Source of the DNA: Streptomyces albidoflavus
GTDB taxonomy: Bacteria > Actinomycetota > Actinomycetes > Streptomycetales > Streptomycetaceae
NCBI RefSeq assembly: GCF_000719955.1
Contig: NZ_JOII01000003.1
Location: forward strand, 268,224 to 332,223
Direction: 5' to 3'
Length of the DNA: 64,000 nt
In this document: in pieces, positions 25,067-34,577 of the stretch
Layout of the letters: each line of letters begins with the position of its first letter
Position numbering within the stretch: position 1 is the first letter of the stretch
Made by a program: the position numbers and the translations under genes
Notes under the pieces: model-generated
What the model was told of the DNA's origin: nothing
The model's database searches: none
The model's input: only the letters and a program-made list of their open reading frames with translations

Positions 25067-27046
25067 ATGAGCACGCCCGAGCCGTACGGTGCCTGGCCCT
25101 CGCCCATCGACGCCCGCCTCACCGCCGCCCACGACGGCCGGCCCGACTCCGTCGCCCATGTCGGCGACGACCTGTGGTGGACCGCGCCCCGCCCCGCCGA
25201 GGGCGGCCGTCGCACCCTGGTGCGCCGCCGCCCCGACGGCACCGAGGAGTCCGTACTCCCGGCCCCGTGGAACGTCCGCAGCCGCGTCGTCGAGTACGGC
25301 GGCGAGCCCTGGGCCGGCGTGCCGGGCCCCGACGGCCCCCTCGTCGTCTTCGTCCACTTCGCCGACCAGCGGCTCTACGCCTACGAGCCGGACCGGCCGG
25401 AGGCCGGGCCGCGCCCGCTCACCCCGCTCTCCGGGGTCGGCGGCGGGCTGCGCTGGGCCGACCCGGTGGTGCACGTGGCCACCGGCGAAGTCTGGTGTGT
25501 CCTGGAGGAGTTCACCGGGGAGGGCCCGACCGACGTGCGGCGCGTCCCGGCCGCCGTACCCCTCGACGGCAGCGCCGCCGAGAACCGCGACGCCGTCCGC
25601 GAACTCGACACCGACCGGCACCGGTTCGTCACCGGCCCCAGGCTCTCCCCGGACGGGCAGCGCGCCGTCTGGATCGCCTGGGACCACCCGCGCATGCCGT
25701 GGGACGGCACCGAGCTGAAGATCGCCGAGGTGACGGCCGAAGGCCCGTTCACCGGCGTGCGGACCCTCATCGGCGGGCCCGAGGAGTCGGTCTGCCAGGC
25801 CGAATGGGCGTCCGACGGCTCCCTGATCGCCGCCACCGACCGCTCCGGCTGGTGGAACCTGCACCGCGTCGACCCCGCCACCGGCGAGGCCAAGCCGCTC
25901 TGCCCGCGCGAGGAGGAGTTCGGCGGGCCGCTGTGGCGGATCGGGTCGCGGTGGTTCGCGCCGATGGAGAACGGCCTGATCGCCGTCGTGCACGGCCGGG
26001 GCTCCACCCGCCTGGGCATCCTCGACCCGGACGCCGGGGAGATCTGCGACGCCGCCGGACCGTGGACCACCTGGGCCGCCTGCCTCGACGTGCGCGGCAG
26101 CCGCGTCACCGGGGTCGCCGCCGGGCCCCTCAGCGCCGCCGAGATCGTCGAGCTGGACACCGTCACCGGCCGGGCCAGGGCCGTCGCCGCCCGCCACACC
26201 GACGCCGTCGACCCGGCCTACCTCCCGCACCCCGAGGAGCGGGTCTTCACCGGCCCCGGCGGCCGCGAGATCCACGCCGTCGTCCTCCCGCCGCGCCACC
26301 CCGAGCGGCACGGCCCCGAGGACGAACTCCCGCCGTACGTCGTCCGGGCGCACGGCGGTCCCACCGGGCAGGCGACCGCCGATCTCTCCCTGGACGCCGC
26401 CTACTTCACCTCGCGCGGCATCGGTGTCGTGGAGGTCAACTACGGCGGCTCCACCGGCTACGGCCGCGCCTACCGCAACCGGCTGCGCGGGCAGTGGGGC
26501 CTGGTCGACGTCGAGGACTGCGCCGCCGTCGCCGCGGCCCTGGCCGCCGAGGGCACCGCCGACCCGGGCCGCCTCGCCGTCCGGGGCGGCAGCGCGGGCG
26601 GCTGGACGGCGGCCGCCTCGCTCGCCGGGACCGACGTCTACGCCTGCGCCACCGTCATCTACCCGGTGCTCGACCTGGCCGGCTGGGCCACCGGCGGCAC
26701 CCACGACCTGGAGTCCCAGTACCTGGAGTCGCTGGTCGGCCCGTTCGCGGAGGTCCCCGAGCGGTACGCCGAGCGCTCCCCGACCGAGCGCGCGGACCGG
26801 ATCGCCGCCCCCTTCCTCCTCCTCCAGGGGCTGGACGACCCCATCTGCCCGCCCGAGCAGAGCGAGCGCCTCCTGGAGCGGATGGCCGGGCGCGGCGTCC
26901 CGCACGCCTACCTCGCCTTCGAGGGCGAGGGCCACGGCTTCCGCCGCGCCGACACCATGATCACCGCGATAGAGGCCGAACTCGCCCTGTACGCCAAGGT
27001 GTTCGGGTTCACCGCCGAGGTGCCGGAGCTGGAGTTCCGGAACTGA
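25067..27046 (+). CDS. S9-family prolyl oligopeptidase-like peptidase
   Basis: A 659-residue serine peptidase. An N-terminal beta-propeller (about residues 20-400) covers a C-terminal alpha/beta-hydrolase domain. The triad is S509 in GGSAGG, D591 (or D590) in GLDDPICPP, and H623 in GEGHGF. It is of the dipeptidyl-peptidase/acylaminoacyl-peptidase type and lacks a signal peptide, so it should act on short peptides in the cytoplasm. ATG at 25067 is preferred over TTG at 25055 because of GGAAGA five bases upstream. Confidence 0.9.
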   Translation: MSTPEPYGAWPSPIDARLTAAHDGRPDSVAHVGDDLWWTAPRPAEGGRRTLVRRRPDGTEESVLPAPWNVRSRVVEYGGEPWAGVPGPDGPLVVFVHFADQRLYAYEPDRPEAGPRPLTPLSGVGGGLRWADPVVHVATGEVWCVLEEFTGEGPTDVRRVPAAVPLDGSAAENRDAVRELDTDRHRFVTGPRLSPDGQRAVWIAWDHPRMPWDGTELKIAEVTAEGPFTGVRTLIGGPEESVCQAEWASDGSLIAATDRSGWWNLHRVDPATGEAKPLCPREEEFGGPLWRIGSRWFAPMENGLIAVVHGRGSTRLGILDPDAGEICDAAGPWTTWAACLDVRGSRVTGVAAGPLSAAEIVELDTVTGRARAVAARHTDAVDPAYLPHPEERVFTGPGGREIHAVVLPPRHPERHGPEDELPPYVVRAHGGPTGQATADLSLDAAYFTSRGIGVVEVNYGGSTGYGRAYRNRLRGQWGLVDVEDCAAVAAALAAEGTADPGRLAVRGGSAGGWTAAASLAGTDVYACATVIYPVLDLAGWATGGTHDLESQYLESLVGPFAEVPERYAERSPTERADRIAAPFLLLQGLDDPICPPEQSERLLERMAGRGVPHAYLAFEGEGHGFRRADTMITAIEAELALYAKVFGFTAEVPELEFRN

Positions 27047-27062
27047 TCCACCCGCACGTCCC

Positions 27063-27092
27063 GGGCCGCCACCCCTCGCCGGGTGGCGGCCC
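27063..27092 (+). terminator. hairpin terminator of the S9 peptidase gene
   Basis: 12-bp perfect arms (GGGCCGCCACCC and its complement), a 6-nt loop and a pyrimidine-rich TTCCCTCT tail. It separates the S9 gene from the S66 gene. Confidence 0.8.
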
Positions 27093-27122
27093 TTCCCTCT
27101 GACACCGCACCGGAGCACCCCC

Positions 27123-28061
27123 TTGCCGTACTCCCTGAGCCCGCTCACCCGCCCCGCACGGCTCGCCCCCGGCGCCCGGGTCGCCGTGGTCGCCCCCGCC
27201 GGACCGGTGCCCGAGGAGTCGCTGGAATCGGGTCTCGACCTGCTGCGCGGCTGGGGCCTGGACCCGGTGGTCGCCCCGCATGTGCTCGACCGCCACCCCG
27301 CCTTCCCCTACCTCGCGGGCGAGGACGCCGACCGGGCCGCCGACCTCCAGAACGCCTGGTGCGACCCGTCGGTCGACGCGGTGTTCTGCGCCCGGGGCGG
27401 CTACGGCTGCCAGCGGATGACGGGCCTGCTGGACTGGGAGGCGATGCGTGCCGCACACCCCAAGCCCTTCGTCGGCTACAGCGACATCACCGCCCTGCAC
27501 GAGCAGTTCGCGGTCCGCCTCGGCGTGGCGACGCTGCACGCCCCCATGGCCGCGACCGCCGGGTTCCTCAAGAACGAGGCCGCCCGCGAACACCTGCGGG
27601 CCACCCTCTTCGACCCCGAATCGGTGCGCGTCCTCACCTCCGCCACCGGCCGCGTCCTGGTCCCCGGCCGCGCCCGGGGCGTCACCCTCGGCGGCTGCGT
27701 CAGCCTGCTCGCCGCCGAACTGGGCGTGGCGCACACCCGCCCCTCGGCCACCGGCGGCCTCCTCCTCATCGAGGACATCGGCGAGGAGGCCTACCGCCTC
27801 GACCGCATCCTCACCCAGCTGCTGCGCGCCCGCTGGCTCGACGGGGTGCGGGGCGTCGCCCTCGGCTCCTGGGAGGAGTGCGGCCCGTACGAGGAGGTGC
27901 GGGCCGTGCTGCGTGACCGGCTCGGACCCCTCGGGGTACCGGTGGCCGAGGAGTTCGGCTTCGGGCACGGGGAGGGCGCACTGACCATGCCCTTCGGCCT
28001 GCCCGCCGAACTGGACGCCGATGCGGGGACGTTGACGCTGGATGTGCCGGCGTTGGTGTGA
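27123..28061 (+). CDS. S66-family LD-carboxypeptidase
   Basis: Serine peptidase that removes the terminal D-Ala from muropeptide tetrapeptides (LdcA-like) or processes related peptides, 312 residues. Motifs: AVVAPAGPV at the N-terminus, ARGGYG at about 90-95, the nucleophile S120 in GYSD, the Glu in LLLIEDIGE, and the His in FGFGHGEG near the C-terminus. No signal peptide, fitting cytoplasmic cell-wall recycling. The start is TTG at 27123. Microcin-C-immunity proteins share the family, so the substrate is not certain. Confidence 0.88.
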   Translation: MPYSLSPLTRPARLAPGARVAVVAPAGPVPEESLESGLDLLRGWGLDPVVAPHVLDRHPAFPYLAGEDADRAADLQNAWCDPSVDAVFCARGGYGCQRMTGLLDWEAMRAAHPKPFVGYSDITALHEQFAVRLGVATLHAPMAATAGFLKNEAAREHLRATLFDPESVRVLTSATGRVLVPGRARGVTLGGCVSLLAAELGVAHTRPSATGGLLLIEDIGEEAYRLDRILTQLLRARWLDGVRGVALGSWEECGPYEEVRAVLRDRLGPLGVPVAEEFGFGHGEGALTMPFGLPAELDADAGTLTLDVPALV

Positions 28062-28230
28062 CGGCGGGGCTGGGGGAGCGGCCACCCGAACCCCTGGCGT
28101 GCCGGGCGGCGTCGCACGCGGACGGAGCGCTCGACGCCCGCGCGGCGGCTGTCCGCCTGGCGAGCTGTCCGCCACGCCCCTACGCTGATCGCCCCGGGGG
28201 CTACGTTCCGACTGCCCAGGGAGCCTGACC

Positions 28231-29172
28231 TTGACCTCCGTCTCCATCACGCCCAAGGGCCCCTTCTCGCTCGCCGCCTCCCGCCGGTTCCTGGAGGACT
28301 TCACCCCCGCCTCCTACGACCACGCCGCCGACGGCGTGCTGCGCCTGGCCTTCCCCGCCGACGACGGCGTCCACATGATCGGGTGCGCGGTGCGGCAGAA
28401 GGAGACGGCGGGCCCCACGCCCGCCGCCGTGACCGCCGACATCACCGTCCACCACGGTGACACCACCCTTCCGGCCGGCTCAGGCACCGACCACCACAGG
28501 GCCGCGCGGGCGCAGCTCGCCCGCATCCTGTCCCTGGACGTGGACGGCACCGGGTTCCCCGCGCTCGCCGACGCGGACCCGGTCGTGGCGGGACTCCAGG
28601 CCGACTGGCCGGGGCTGCGCCCGGTCTGCTTCCACTCCCCGTACGAGGCGGCCGTCTGGGCGGTGATCGGCAACCGGATCCGCATGAGTCAGGCCGCCGC
28701 GATCAAGGCCCGCCTCGCTCGTGACCACGGACAGGCCGTGCAGGTCGCCGGGGAGGAACTGCACGCGTTCCCGGCCCCGGGTGTCCTGCGGCGCCTCGAC
28801 CGTGTCGAGGGGCTGAGCGACACCAAGCTCGAACGCCTGCGAGCCCTCTCCGAGGCCGCCCTCGACGGAGGCCTCGACGCGGCGACCCTGGGCGACCAGC
28901 CGGTCGAATCCGCCCTCACCGAACTCAAGGAACTGCCCGGCATCGGCCCCTTCTCCGCCGGACTCGTCCTCATCCGCGGCGCCGGTCACCCCGACGTCTT
29001 CCCCGCCGTCGAACCCCGGCTCCACCGGGCCATGGCCACCCAGTACGGCCTTGACGCCGCCACCGCCGGCGATCCTGCCCGGCTCGCCCGGCTCGCCACC
29101 GTCTGGCGCCCCTACCGCAGTTGGGTCGCCCTCCTGCTGCGCGCCCGCGCACAGGACAGCGCGTCACGCTGA
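28231..29172 (+). CDS. HhH-GPD DNA glycosylase, AlkA-like (3-methyladenine glycosylase family)
   Basis: Base-excision repair protein of 313 residues. The N-terminal beta domain is followed by the helix-hairpin-helix ELPGIGPFSAGLVLIRGAG and the GPD region. At the position of the catalytic aspartate of E. coli AlkA (D238, in LPDDY) this protein reads PAVEP, so Val-Glu replaces Asp-Asp. WRPYRSWVA matches the AlkA C-terminal helix. The TTG start is seven bases after AGGGAG. Activity may be changed or lost, or Glu may substitute. Confidence 0.85.
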   Translation: MTSVSITPKGPFSLAASRRFLEDFTPASYDHAADGVLRLAFPADDGVHMIGCAVRQKETAGPTPAAVTADITVHHGDTTLPAGSGTDHHRAARAQLARILSLDVDGTGFPALADADPVVAGLQADWPGLRPVCFHSPYEAAVWAVIGNRIRMSQAAAIKARLARDHGQAVQVAGEELHAFPAPGVLRRLDRVEGLSDTKLERLRALSEAALDGGLDAATLGDQPVESALTELKELPGIGPFSAGLVLIRGAGHPDVFPAVEPRLHRAMATQYGLDAATAGDPARLARLATVWRPYRSWVALLLRARAQDSASR

Positions 29173-29325
29173 GCGGGGGACCGGAGCGCACGCCCGCGCG
29201 CACCTTCACCGAACCTCCCGGAACAAACCCCGGTCGCGTCCGTTGACCCGGCAGTGAGCTGGGCCACACGATGAGCGCTGCCCGTGTGTACCCACGGGTA
29301 AGTCCGTCTCAGTGTGGAGGCCCCC

Positions 29326-31119
29326 GTGACCCGTGCCCCGTCCCGTTTCCGCCCGCCACTGGCGGCCGCCCTCGGTCTCGCTCTCGCCGCCGCGCTCGCC
29401 CCGGCGGGTGCGGCGCACGCCGACGCGGCGGCCGAACCGGCCGTCACCGCGCTGAAGTTCACCGTGGACGTGGGTGGCAAGCGGTGCGCGGTCGACGCCG
29501 ACCTGTACGTACCGGCGGGCGTCGACGCCGGGAACCGGGCCCCCGCGGTCCTCACCACCAACGGCTTCGGCGGGGACAAGGCCGACGGCTCGACCGCCGC
29601 CACCGCCCGTACCTTCGCCGCGCGGGGGCTGGTCTCGCTCGCCTACTCGGGGCTCGGCTTCGGCCGGAGCGGCTGCCCGATCTCGCTCAACGACCCGGCC
29701 GTCGACGGCCGTGCCGCCTCCGCGCTGATCGACTTCCTCGCCGGGACCAGAGCCGCCGACGACGGCACCCGCCTCGACCTCGTCACCCTCGACGGCGAGG
29801 GCGACCCGCGCGTCGGCATGATCGGCGGCTCGTACGGCGGCTCCATCCAGCTCGCCACCGCCGCCGAGGACGACCGCGTCGACGCCCTCGTCCCGATGAT
29901 CACCTGGAACGACCTCTCGTACTCCCTCAACCCCAACAACGCCGGCCAGGGCCAGGGCGTCTCCTCCGACACCCCCGGCGTCTACAAGAAGCAGTGGACC
30001 GGCGGCTTCTTCCTCATCGGGGAGGCGCAGGGGCTGCTCAACCCCAGCCTCGACCCGTCCCGCATCGGCGGCGGGGGCTGCCTGCACTTCGTCGCGGCCG
30101 CCTGCGACACCAAGCGCGTCCTGGACTCCGGCAAGCTGCCGAAGGAGAAGGCCGACAAGGTCCTCGGCTACGCCCGCAGTGTCTCCCCGGTCTCCTACCT
30201 CGACCGGGTCACGACCCCCACCCTGCTCGTCCAGGGCCAGGCCGACACCCTCTTCAACCTCAACGAGGCCACCGCCACCTACGAGACCCTCAAGGCCCAG
30301 GGCGTCGACACCGCCATGATCTGGCAGTCCTGGGGCCACAGCGGCGGCATGACCGACCCGGCCTCCGGCGAACTCGACCTCTCCGACCCGGACCTGGAGT
30401 CCAGCTACACCGGCAGCCGCATCGCCGCCTGGTTCGACAAGTACCTCCTGGACAAGGAGACCGACACCGGACCGGCCTTCGCCTACTACCGCGACTGGGC
30501 CCCCGCAGGCCAGGCGTACGCCACCGCCGACGCGCCCCCCGCCCCCTCCCGCGCCCTGCACCTCTCCGGCGACGGCGCCCTCGTCGGCCGGCCGGAGCAG
30601 GTGGTGCGCGGCAGCCGCGAGTACCGCAACTGGCTCATCCCCACCAGCCACTCGGAATCCTCCCTCGCCGGGGTGATCGGCCTGCCCGACCCCAAGCCGC
30701 ACGACCTCAAGGGCACCGCCCTCGACTGGACCACCGCCCCGCTCGACACGCCCCTCGACGTGGTCGGCGCCCCGCAGCTCCGCCTCAAGGTGGTCTCCCC
30801 GCGCGCCGAGAAGAACCAGGACTCCGGCGACGCCGCCGACCAGCTCGTCCTCTTCGCCAAGCTCTACGACGTCGCCCCCGACGGCACGAAGACCCTGGTC
30901 CACCGGCTCACCGCCCCCGCCCGCGTCGCCGACGCCACCCGGCCCTTCACCGTCACCCTCCCGGGCATCGTCCACCGGTACGAGGCCGGGCACCGGCTGC
31001 GCCTGACCGTGGCCGCCAGCGACGGCGCCTACTCCGGCAACCGGGGCGTCAAGCCGGTGACCGTCACCCACGCCCCCGGTGACTCCGGCACCCTGACCCT
31101 CCCACTCGCCCAGGACTGA
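29326..31119 (+). CDS. secreted S15/CocE-NonD-family hydrolase
   Basis: A 597-residue exported alpha/beta-hydrolase related to X-Pro dipeptidyl-peptidase and cocaine esterase. The signal peptide ends near AHA at about residue 33. The triad is S169 in GGSYGGS, D307 in GQADTLF, and H338 in WGHSGG. The last 170 residues are the X-Pro-type beta-sandwich (LDWTTAPLDTPLDVVGAPQL onward). The GTG start is five bases after GGAGG. The substrate may be a peptide or an ester; this cannot be decided here. Confidence 0.88.
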   Translation: MTRAPSRFRPPLAAALGLALAAALAPAGAAHADAAAEPAVTALKFTVDVGGKRCAVDADLYVPAGVDAGNRAPAVLTTNGFGGDKADGSTAATARTFAARGLVSLAYSGLGFGRSGCPISLNDPAVDGRAASALIDFLAGTRAADDGTRLDLVTLDGEGDPRVGMIGGSYGGSIQLATAAEDDRVDALVPMITWNDLSYSLNPNNAGQGQGVSSDTPGVYKKQWTGGFFLIGEAQGLLNPSLDPSRIGGGGCLHFVAAACDTKRVLDSGKLPKEKADKVLGYARSVSPVSYLDRVTTPTLLVQGQADTLFNLNEATATYETLKAQGVDTAMIWQSWGHSGGMTDPASGELDLSDPDLESSYTGSRIAAWFDKYLLDKETDTGPAFAYYRDWAPAGQAYATADAPPAPSRALHLSGDGALVGRPEQVVRGSREYRNWLIPTSHSESSLAGVIGLPDPKPHDLKGTALDWTTAPLDTPLDVVGAPQLRLKVVSPRAEKNQDSGDAADQLVLFAKLYDVAPDGTKTLVHRLTAPARVADATRPFTVTLPGIVHRYEAGHRLRLTVAASDGAYSGNRGVKPVTVTHAPGDSGTLTLPLAQD

Positions 31120-31127
31120 CCGGCCCG

Positions 31128-31172
31128 CCCGCTCCCGCCGCCCCGGACGCCGCCCGGGGCAGCGGGAGCGGG
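31128..31172 (+). terminator. hairpin terminator of the secreted hydrolase gene
   Basis: Arms of 19 bases (11 bp, one C-A mismatch, 7 bp) close a 7-nt loop. The hairpin begins eight bases after the stop codon. Confidence 0.8.
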
Positions 31173-31200
31173 GGAGCGGACCCCTGTTACCGTGCCGCGC

Positions 31201-31755
31201 ATGCGCGCACCCATCGGCTCCTTCGACAACGCCCTCCCCGCCGCCGACCGCCTCGACCTGCTGCCCGCCCCCGTGGCCGAGGCCGTCAAGGAGGGCGGGC
31301 CGGGGACCGCGGAACTGATCCACGTCGACACCGACCCGGCCATCGCCGACACCGCCGCCTTCGTCGCGCACCACGGCGAGGAGCTCATGGAGTCCTCCGC
31401 CAACTGCGTGATCGTCCTGGGCAGGCGCGGCGCCGGGACCACCCCCGCCGCCTGCCTGGTCCTCTCCCGCCACCGGGTCGACGTCAACGGAGCCGTCCGC
31501 AAACACCTGGGCAGCCGCAAGGCGTCGTTCGCGCCCCGCGAGTTCGCCACCGGCGAGACCGGCATGGAGTACGGCGGGATCACCCCGGTCGGCCTGCCCG
31601 CCGGCTGGCCGCTGCTGGTCGACCCGGCCGTGGCCGACGCCCCCTGGGTGCTGGTCGGCAGCGGCGCCCGCCGGGGCAAGCTGATCCTGCCCGGCCGCGA
31701 GGTGGCCGCCCTCCCGCACGCCGAGACCGTCCCGGGACTCGGCCTGGCCCCGTGA
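31201..31755 (+). CDS. YbaK/EbsC-family aminoacyl-tRNA deacylase-like protein
   Basis: A 184-residue protein with the YbaK fold, including KHLGSRKASFAP with the conserved Lys and the EYGGITPVGLP loop. Family members hydrolyse mischarged tRNAs such as Cys-tRNAPro or Ala-tRNAPro. This member has an N-terminal extension of about 40 residues relative to the core. Free-standing gene between terminators. Which mischarged tRNA is edited is not evident. Confidence 0.87.
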   Translation: MRAPIGSFDNALPAADRLDLLPAPVAEAVKEGGPGTAELIHVDTDPAIADTAAFVAHHGEELMESSANCVIVLGRRGAGTTPAACLVLSRHRVDVNGAVRKHLGSRKASFAPREFATGETGMEYGGITPVGLPAGWPLLVDPAVADAPWVLVGSGARRGKLILPGREVAALPHAETVPGLGLAP

Positions 31756-31846
31756 GCCCGCCGGGCCTCCGTGGTGCGGGAGGGGCCGCCCTCCGCGATG
31801 CTGACGGGAGGCACGAGAGACGTACGGCAGGAGTGAACGACCCCGC

Positions 31847-32464
31847 ATGAACAGAGACACCGTCACCGAGGGCGGTCCCACGGACCCCGGCGGCCCCACG
31901 GACCACAACCCCCGCCGCCCGGCCCCCGCGCCCGTCGCCGAGGGCGAGCGCACCATGCTGCGGCCCCTCACGCTCGCCGACGGGACGGAGTTCACCGCCC
32001 GGGCGCGTGAGAGCCGCGAGCTGCACAAGCCCTGGCTCTTCCCGCCCGCCGACGCCCGCGCCTACGCCGTCTGGGCGGGCCGCCTGATCGGTGACGAGGA
32101 CCGGGCCGGCTACCTCGTCCACGAACGCGCCACCGGCGCCCTCGCCGGCTACGTCGCTGTCAACAACATCGTCGGCGGCGCCTTCCGCTGCGGCGCCCTC
32201 GGCTACGGCGCCTTCGCGGGGTGCGAGGGGCGCGGCCTGATGAGCGAGGCCCTCGGGCTGGTCGTCGCCCACACCATGGACACCCTCGGGCTGCACCGGC
32301 TGGAGATCAACGTCCAGCCCGGCAACACCCCCTCGATCGCCCTCGCCCGTCGCGCCGGCTTCCGCCTGGAAGGGTTCTCGCCGGACTTCCTCTTCATCGA
32401 CGGGGCCTGGCGCGACCACGAACGCTGGGCCCTCACCCAGGAGATGCGCGAGGCCGCCGGCTGA
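31847..32464 (+). CDS. GNAT N-acetyltransferase (RimJ/RimL type)
   Basis: A 205-residue acetyltransferase. A roughly 35-residue Pro/Asp-rich N-terminal tail precedes the GNAT core (LRPLTLADGTEFTARARESRE). The acetyl-CoA-binding loop is in CEGRGLMSEAL, followed by HRLEINVQPGNTPSIALARRAGF, the pattern of ribosomal-protein N-terminal acetyltransferases. The substrate is unknown. A shorter start inside the tail is possible, since AGGAG lies 14 bases from the ATG. Confidence 0.88.
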   Translation: MNRDTVTEGGPTDPGGPTDHNPRRPAPAPVAEGERTMLRPLTLADGTEFTARARESRELHKPWLFPPADARAYAVWAGRLIGDEDRAGYLVHERATGALAGYVAVNNIVGGAFRCGALGYGAFAGCEGRGLMSEALGLVVAHTMDTLGLHRLEINVQPGNTPSIALARRAGFRLEGFSPDFLFIDGAWRDHERWALTQEMREAAG

Positions 32465-32563
32465 CCCACTCCGCCGCCGACGCCCTCTGGCCCCCGCCCC
32501 CGGTCAGAGGGTTCCATGGCGGCGAGGGGCGCGAAGGAGCGCCCCGGTGAGGGGAGTTACGCC

Positions 32564-34570
32564 TTGGCGACCACGATCCGGCACGACCGGCTGACCCTGC
32601 CCGCCGCACCCCTGGGGGCGGTCAACCCACTGGCCCCGCTGCGCCCGCTCGACGAGACCCACACCGTCGACCCGGCGACCGTCCCGGGGCTCCCGCCGGA
32701 CATGGCGCGCGGGCTCGCGCTCGCCCCGCTGACCTCGCTGCTGCCCACCCGCGTCCTGGACGGCTACGAACGCCGCCGCGTCCCCACCGCCCTGCCCGCC
32801 CTCGTCCTGGAGAACAGCCGGCTGCGCGCCACCGTCCTGCCCGGCCTCGGCGGACGCGTCCACTCCCTGTTGCACAAGCCGACCGGCCGTGAACTCCTCT
32901 ACCGCAACCCGGTGTTCCAGCCCGCCGACTTCGCCCTCAACGGCGCCTGGTACTCCGGGGGCATCGAGTGGAACATCGGCGCCACCGGCCACACCACCCT
33001 CTCCTGCGCCCCCCTGCACGCCGCCCGCGTCCCCGCCCCCGACGGCGGCGAGATGCTCCGCCTCTGGGAGTGGGAGCGGCTGCGGGACCTGCCCTTCCAG
33101 GTCGACCTCTGGCTCCCCGAGGACTCCGACTTCCTCCTCGTGGGCGTCCGGGTCCGCAACCCGCACCTGACCACCGCCCCGCTCTACTGGTGGTCCAACA
33201 CCGCCGTCCCCGAGGAGCACCGCGTCCTCACCCCGGCCGACACCGCCTGGCACTTCGGCTACGAACGCCGCCTGCGCCGCGTCCCGTTCCCGCACCACGA
33301 CGGCGCCGACCGCAGCCACCCCGCCCACTCCCACCACCCGGCCGACTACTTCCACGAACCCCGCGACCCGGCCGCCCGCCCCTGGATCGCCGCTCTGGAC
33401 CGGGACGGACACGGCCTCGTCCAGACCTCCACCGGCGAACTCCCCGGCCGCAAACTCTTCGTCTGGGGCTCCGGTCCGGGCGGGCGCCGCTGGCAGGAGT
33501 GGCTGACCGAGCCCGGCACCGGCGGCTACGCCGAGATCCAGGCGGGCCTAGCCCGCACCCAGCTGGAACACGTCCCGCTCCCCGCCGGCGCCGAGAGTGC
33601 CTGGCTGGAGGCGTACGGGCCGCTCCACGTCGACCCCGGCGCCGCCCACGGCCCGGACTGGGCCGCCGCGACCACCGAGGCCGGCACCGCCCTGGACCGG
33701 GCCCTGCCGCCGGAGGAACTGGCCGCCGCCCGCGACGCCTGGCGCGCCGTCGCCGACACACCGCCCGGGGAACGCCTCGCCACCGGCTCCGCCTGGGGCG
33801 CCCTGGAGGTCCGTCGCGCCGCACTCGACCTGCCCGGCACCCCCTTCGACGACGCGCCGGGCCCCGAACAGCGCCCGTGGGCCGCCCTGCTGGACACCGG
33901 CGCGCTGCCCGCCAAGGCCCCAGGACCGGACCAGGACCCCGGCCCCACCCTGGTCTCCCCGGCCTGGCGCGACCTGCTGGAGACCGCCCCGCCCGACCCG
34001 CTCACCGAGTACCACCTGGGCGTCGCCCAGTGGCACGCGGGCGACCTCGCCCAGGCCGTCCGCAGCTGGGAACGGGCCCTGACCGCCCCCGGTGCGGCCG
34101 ACGCCGCCCGCTGGCCCGCCCTGCGCGCCCTCGCCGTCGCCGACACCGCCGCACGTCATCCCGTACGCGCCGCCGAACGGTACGCCGAGGCACTGGCCGA
34201 CGCCCTGGCGCGGCGCGGCACCCCCGACGGGGAGGACCCGGACGACGAGCCCTCGCCGCTGATCGCGGCCCTGGTCCGGGAGGCCGTCCCGGCGCTGCTC
34301 GCGGCGGACCGGGCGGGGGCGGCCCGTGAGGTGTACGGGCGGCTGCACCCCGCGACCCGTGCCCGGGGCCGTTTCCGGCTCCTGGAGGCCCAGTTGCTGC
34401 TGGCCGAGGGGGAGCGCGAGGCCGCGCTCGCCGTCTTCACCGGCGGGTTCGAGGTGGCCGACCTGCGCGAGGGCGACGAGGTGCTGAGCGACACCTGGGC
34501 CCGGCTCGGCGACGAACCCCTGCCCGCCGCCTACGACTTCCGGATGCGGCCCGCGGGACAGGAGGGCTGA
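32564..34570 (+). CDS. DUF5107 domain protein with C-terminal TPR-like region
   Basis: A 668-residue protein. The N-terminal half has a galactose-mutarotase-like beta-sandwich with the conserved block LVLENSRLRATVLPGLGGRV and NGAWYSGGIEWNIGATGH (DUF5107). The C-terminal 180 residues are helical, with TPR-like spacing (YHLGVAQWHAGDLAQAVRSWERAL). It probably binds or processes a carbohydrate, inferred from the fold. TTG at 32564 with GGGGAG is preferred because homologues begin near this point; an ATG at 32516 with GAGGG is possible. Confidence 0.82.
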   Translation: MATTIRHDRLTLPAAPLGAVNPLAPLRPLDETHTVDPATVPGLPPDMARGLALAPLTSLLPTRVLDGYERRRVPTALPALVLENSRLRATVLPGLGGRVHSLLHKPTGRELLYRNPVFQPADFALNGAWYSGGIEWNIGATGHTTLSCAPLHAARVPAPDGGEMLRLWEWERLRDLPFQVDLWLPEDSDFLLVGVRVRNPHLTTAPLYWWSNTAVPEEHRVLTPADTAWHFGYERRLRRVPFPHHDGADRSHPAHSHHPADYFHEPRDPAARPWIAALDRDGHGLVQTSTGELPGRKLFVWGSGPGGRRWQEWLTEPGTGGYAEIQAGLARTQLEHVPLPAGAESAWLEAYGPLHVDPGAAHGPDWAAATTEAGTALDRALPPEELAAARDAWRAVADTPPGERLATGSAWGALEVRRAALDLPGTPFDDAPGPEQRPWAALLDTGALPAKAPGPDQDPGPTLVSPAWRDLLETAPPDPLTEYHLGVAQWHAGDLAQAVRSWERALTAPGAADAARWPALRALAVADTAARHPVRAAERYAEALADALARRGTPDGEDPDDEPSPLIAALVREAVPALLAADRAGAAREVYGRLHPATRARGRFRLLEAQLLLAEGEREAALAVFTGGFEVADLREGDEVLSDTWARLGDEPLPAAYDFRMRPAGQEG

Positions 34571-34577
34571 GGGGGCG

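Noticed and set aside
22825..28061. Single four-gene peptidase operon
   Set aside because: A hairpin follows M20, and a strong terminator with a pyrimidine tail separates S9 from S66. Only M55-M20 are surely coupled.
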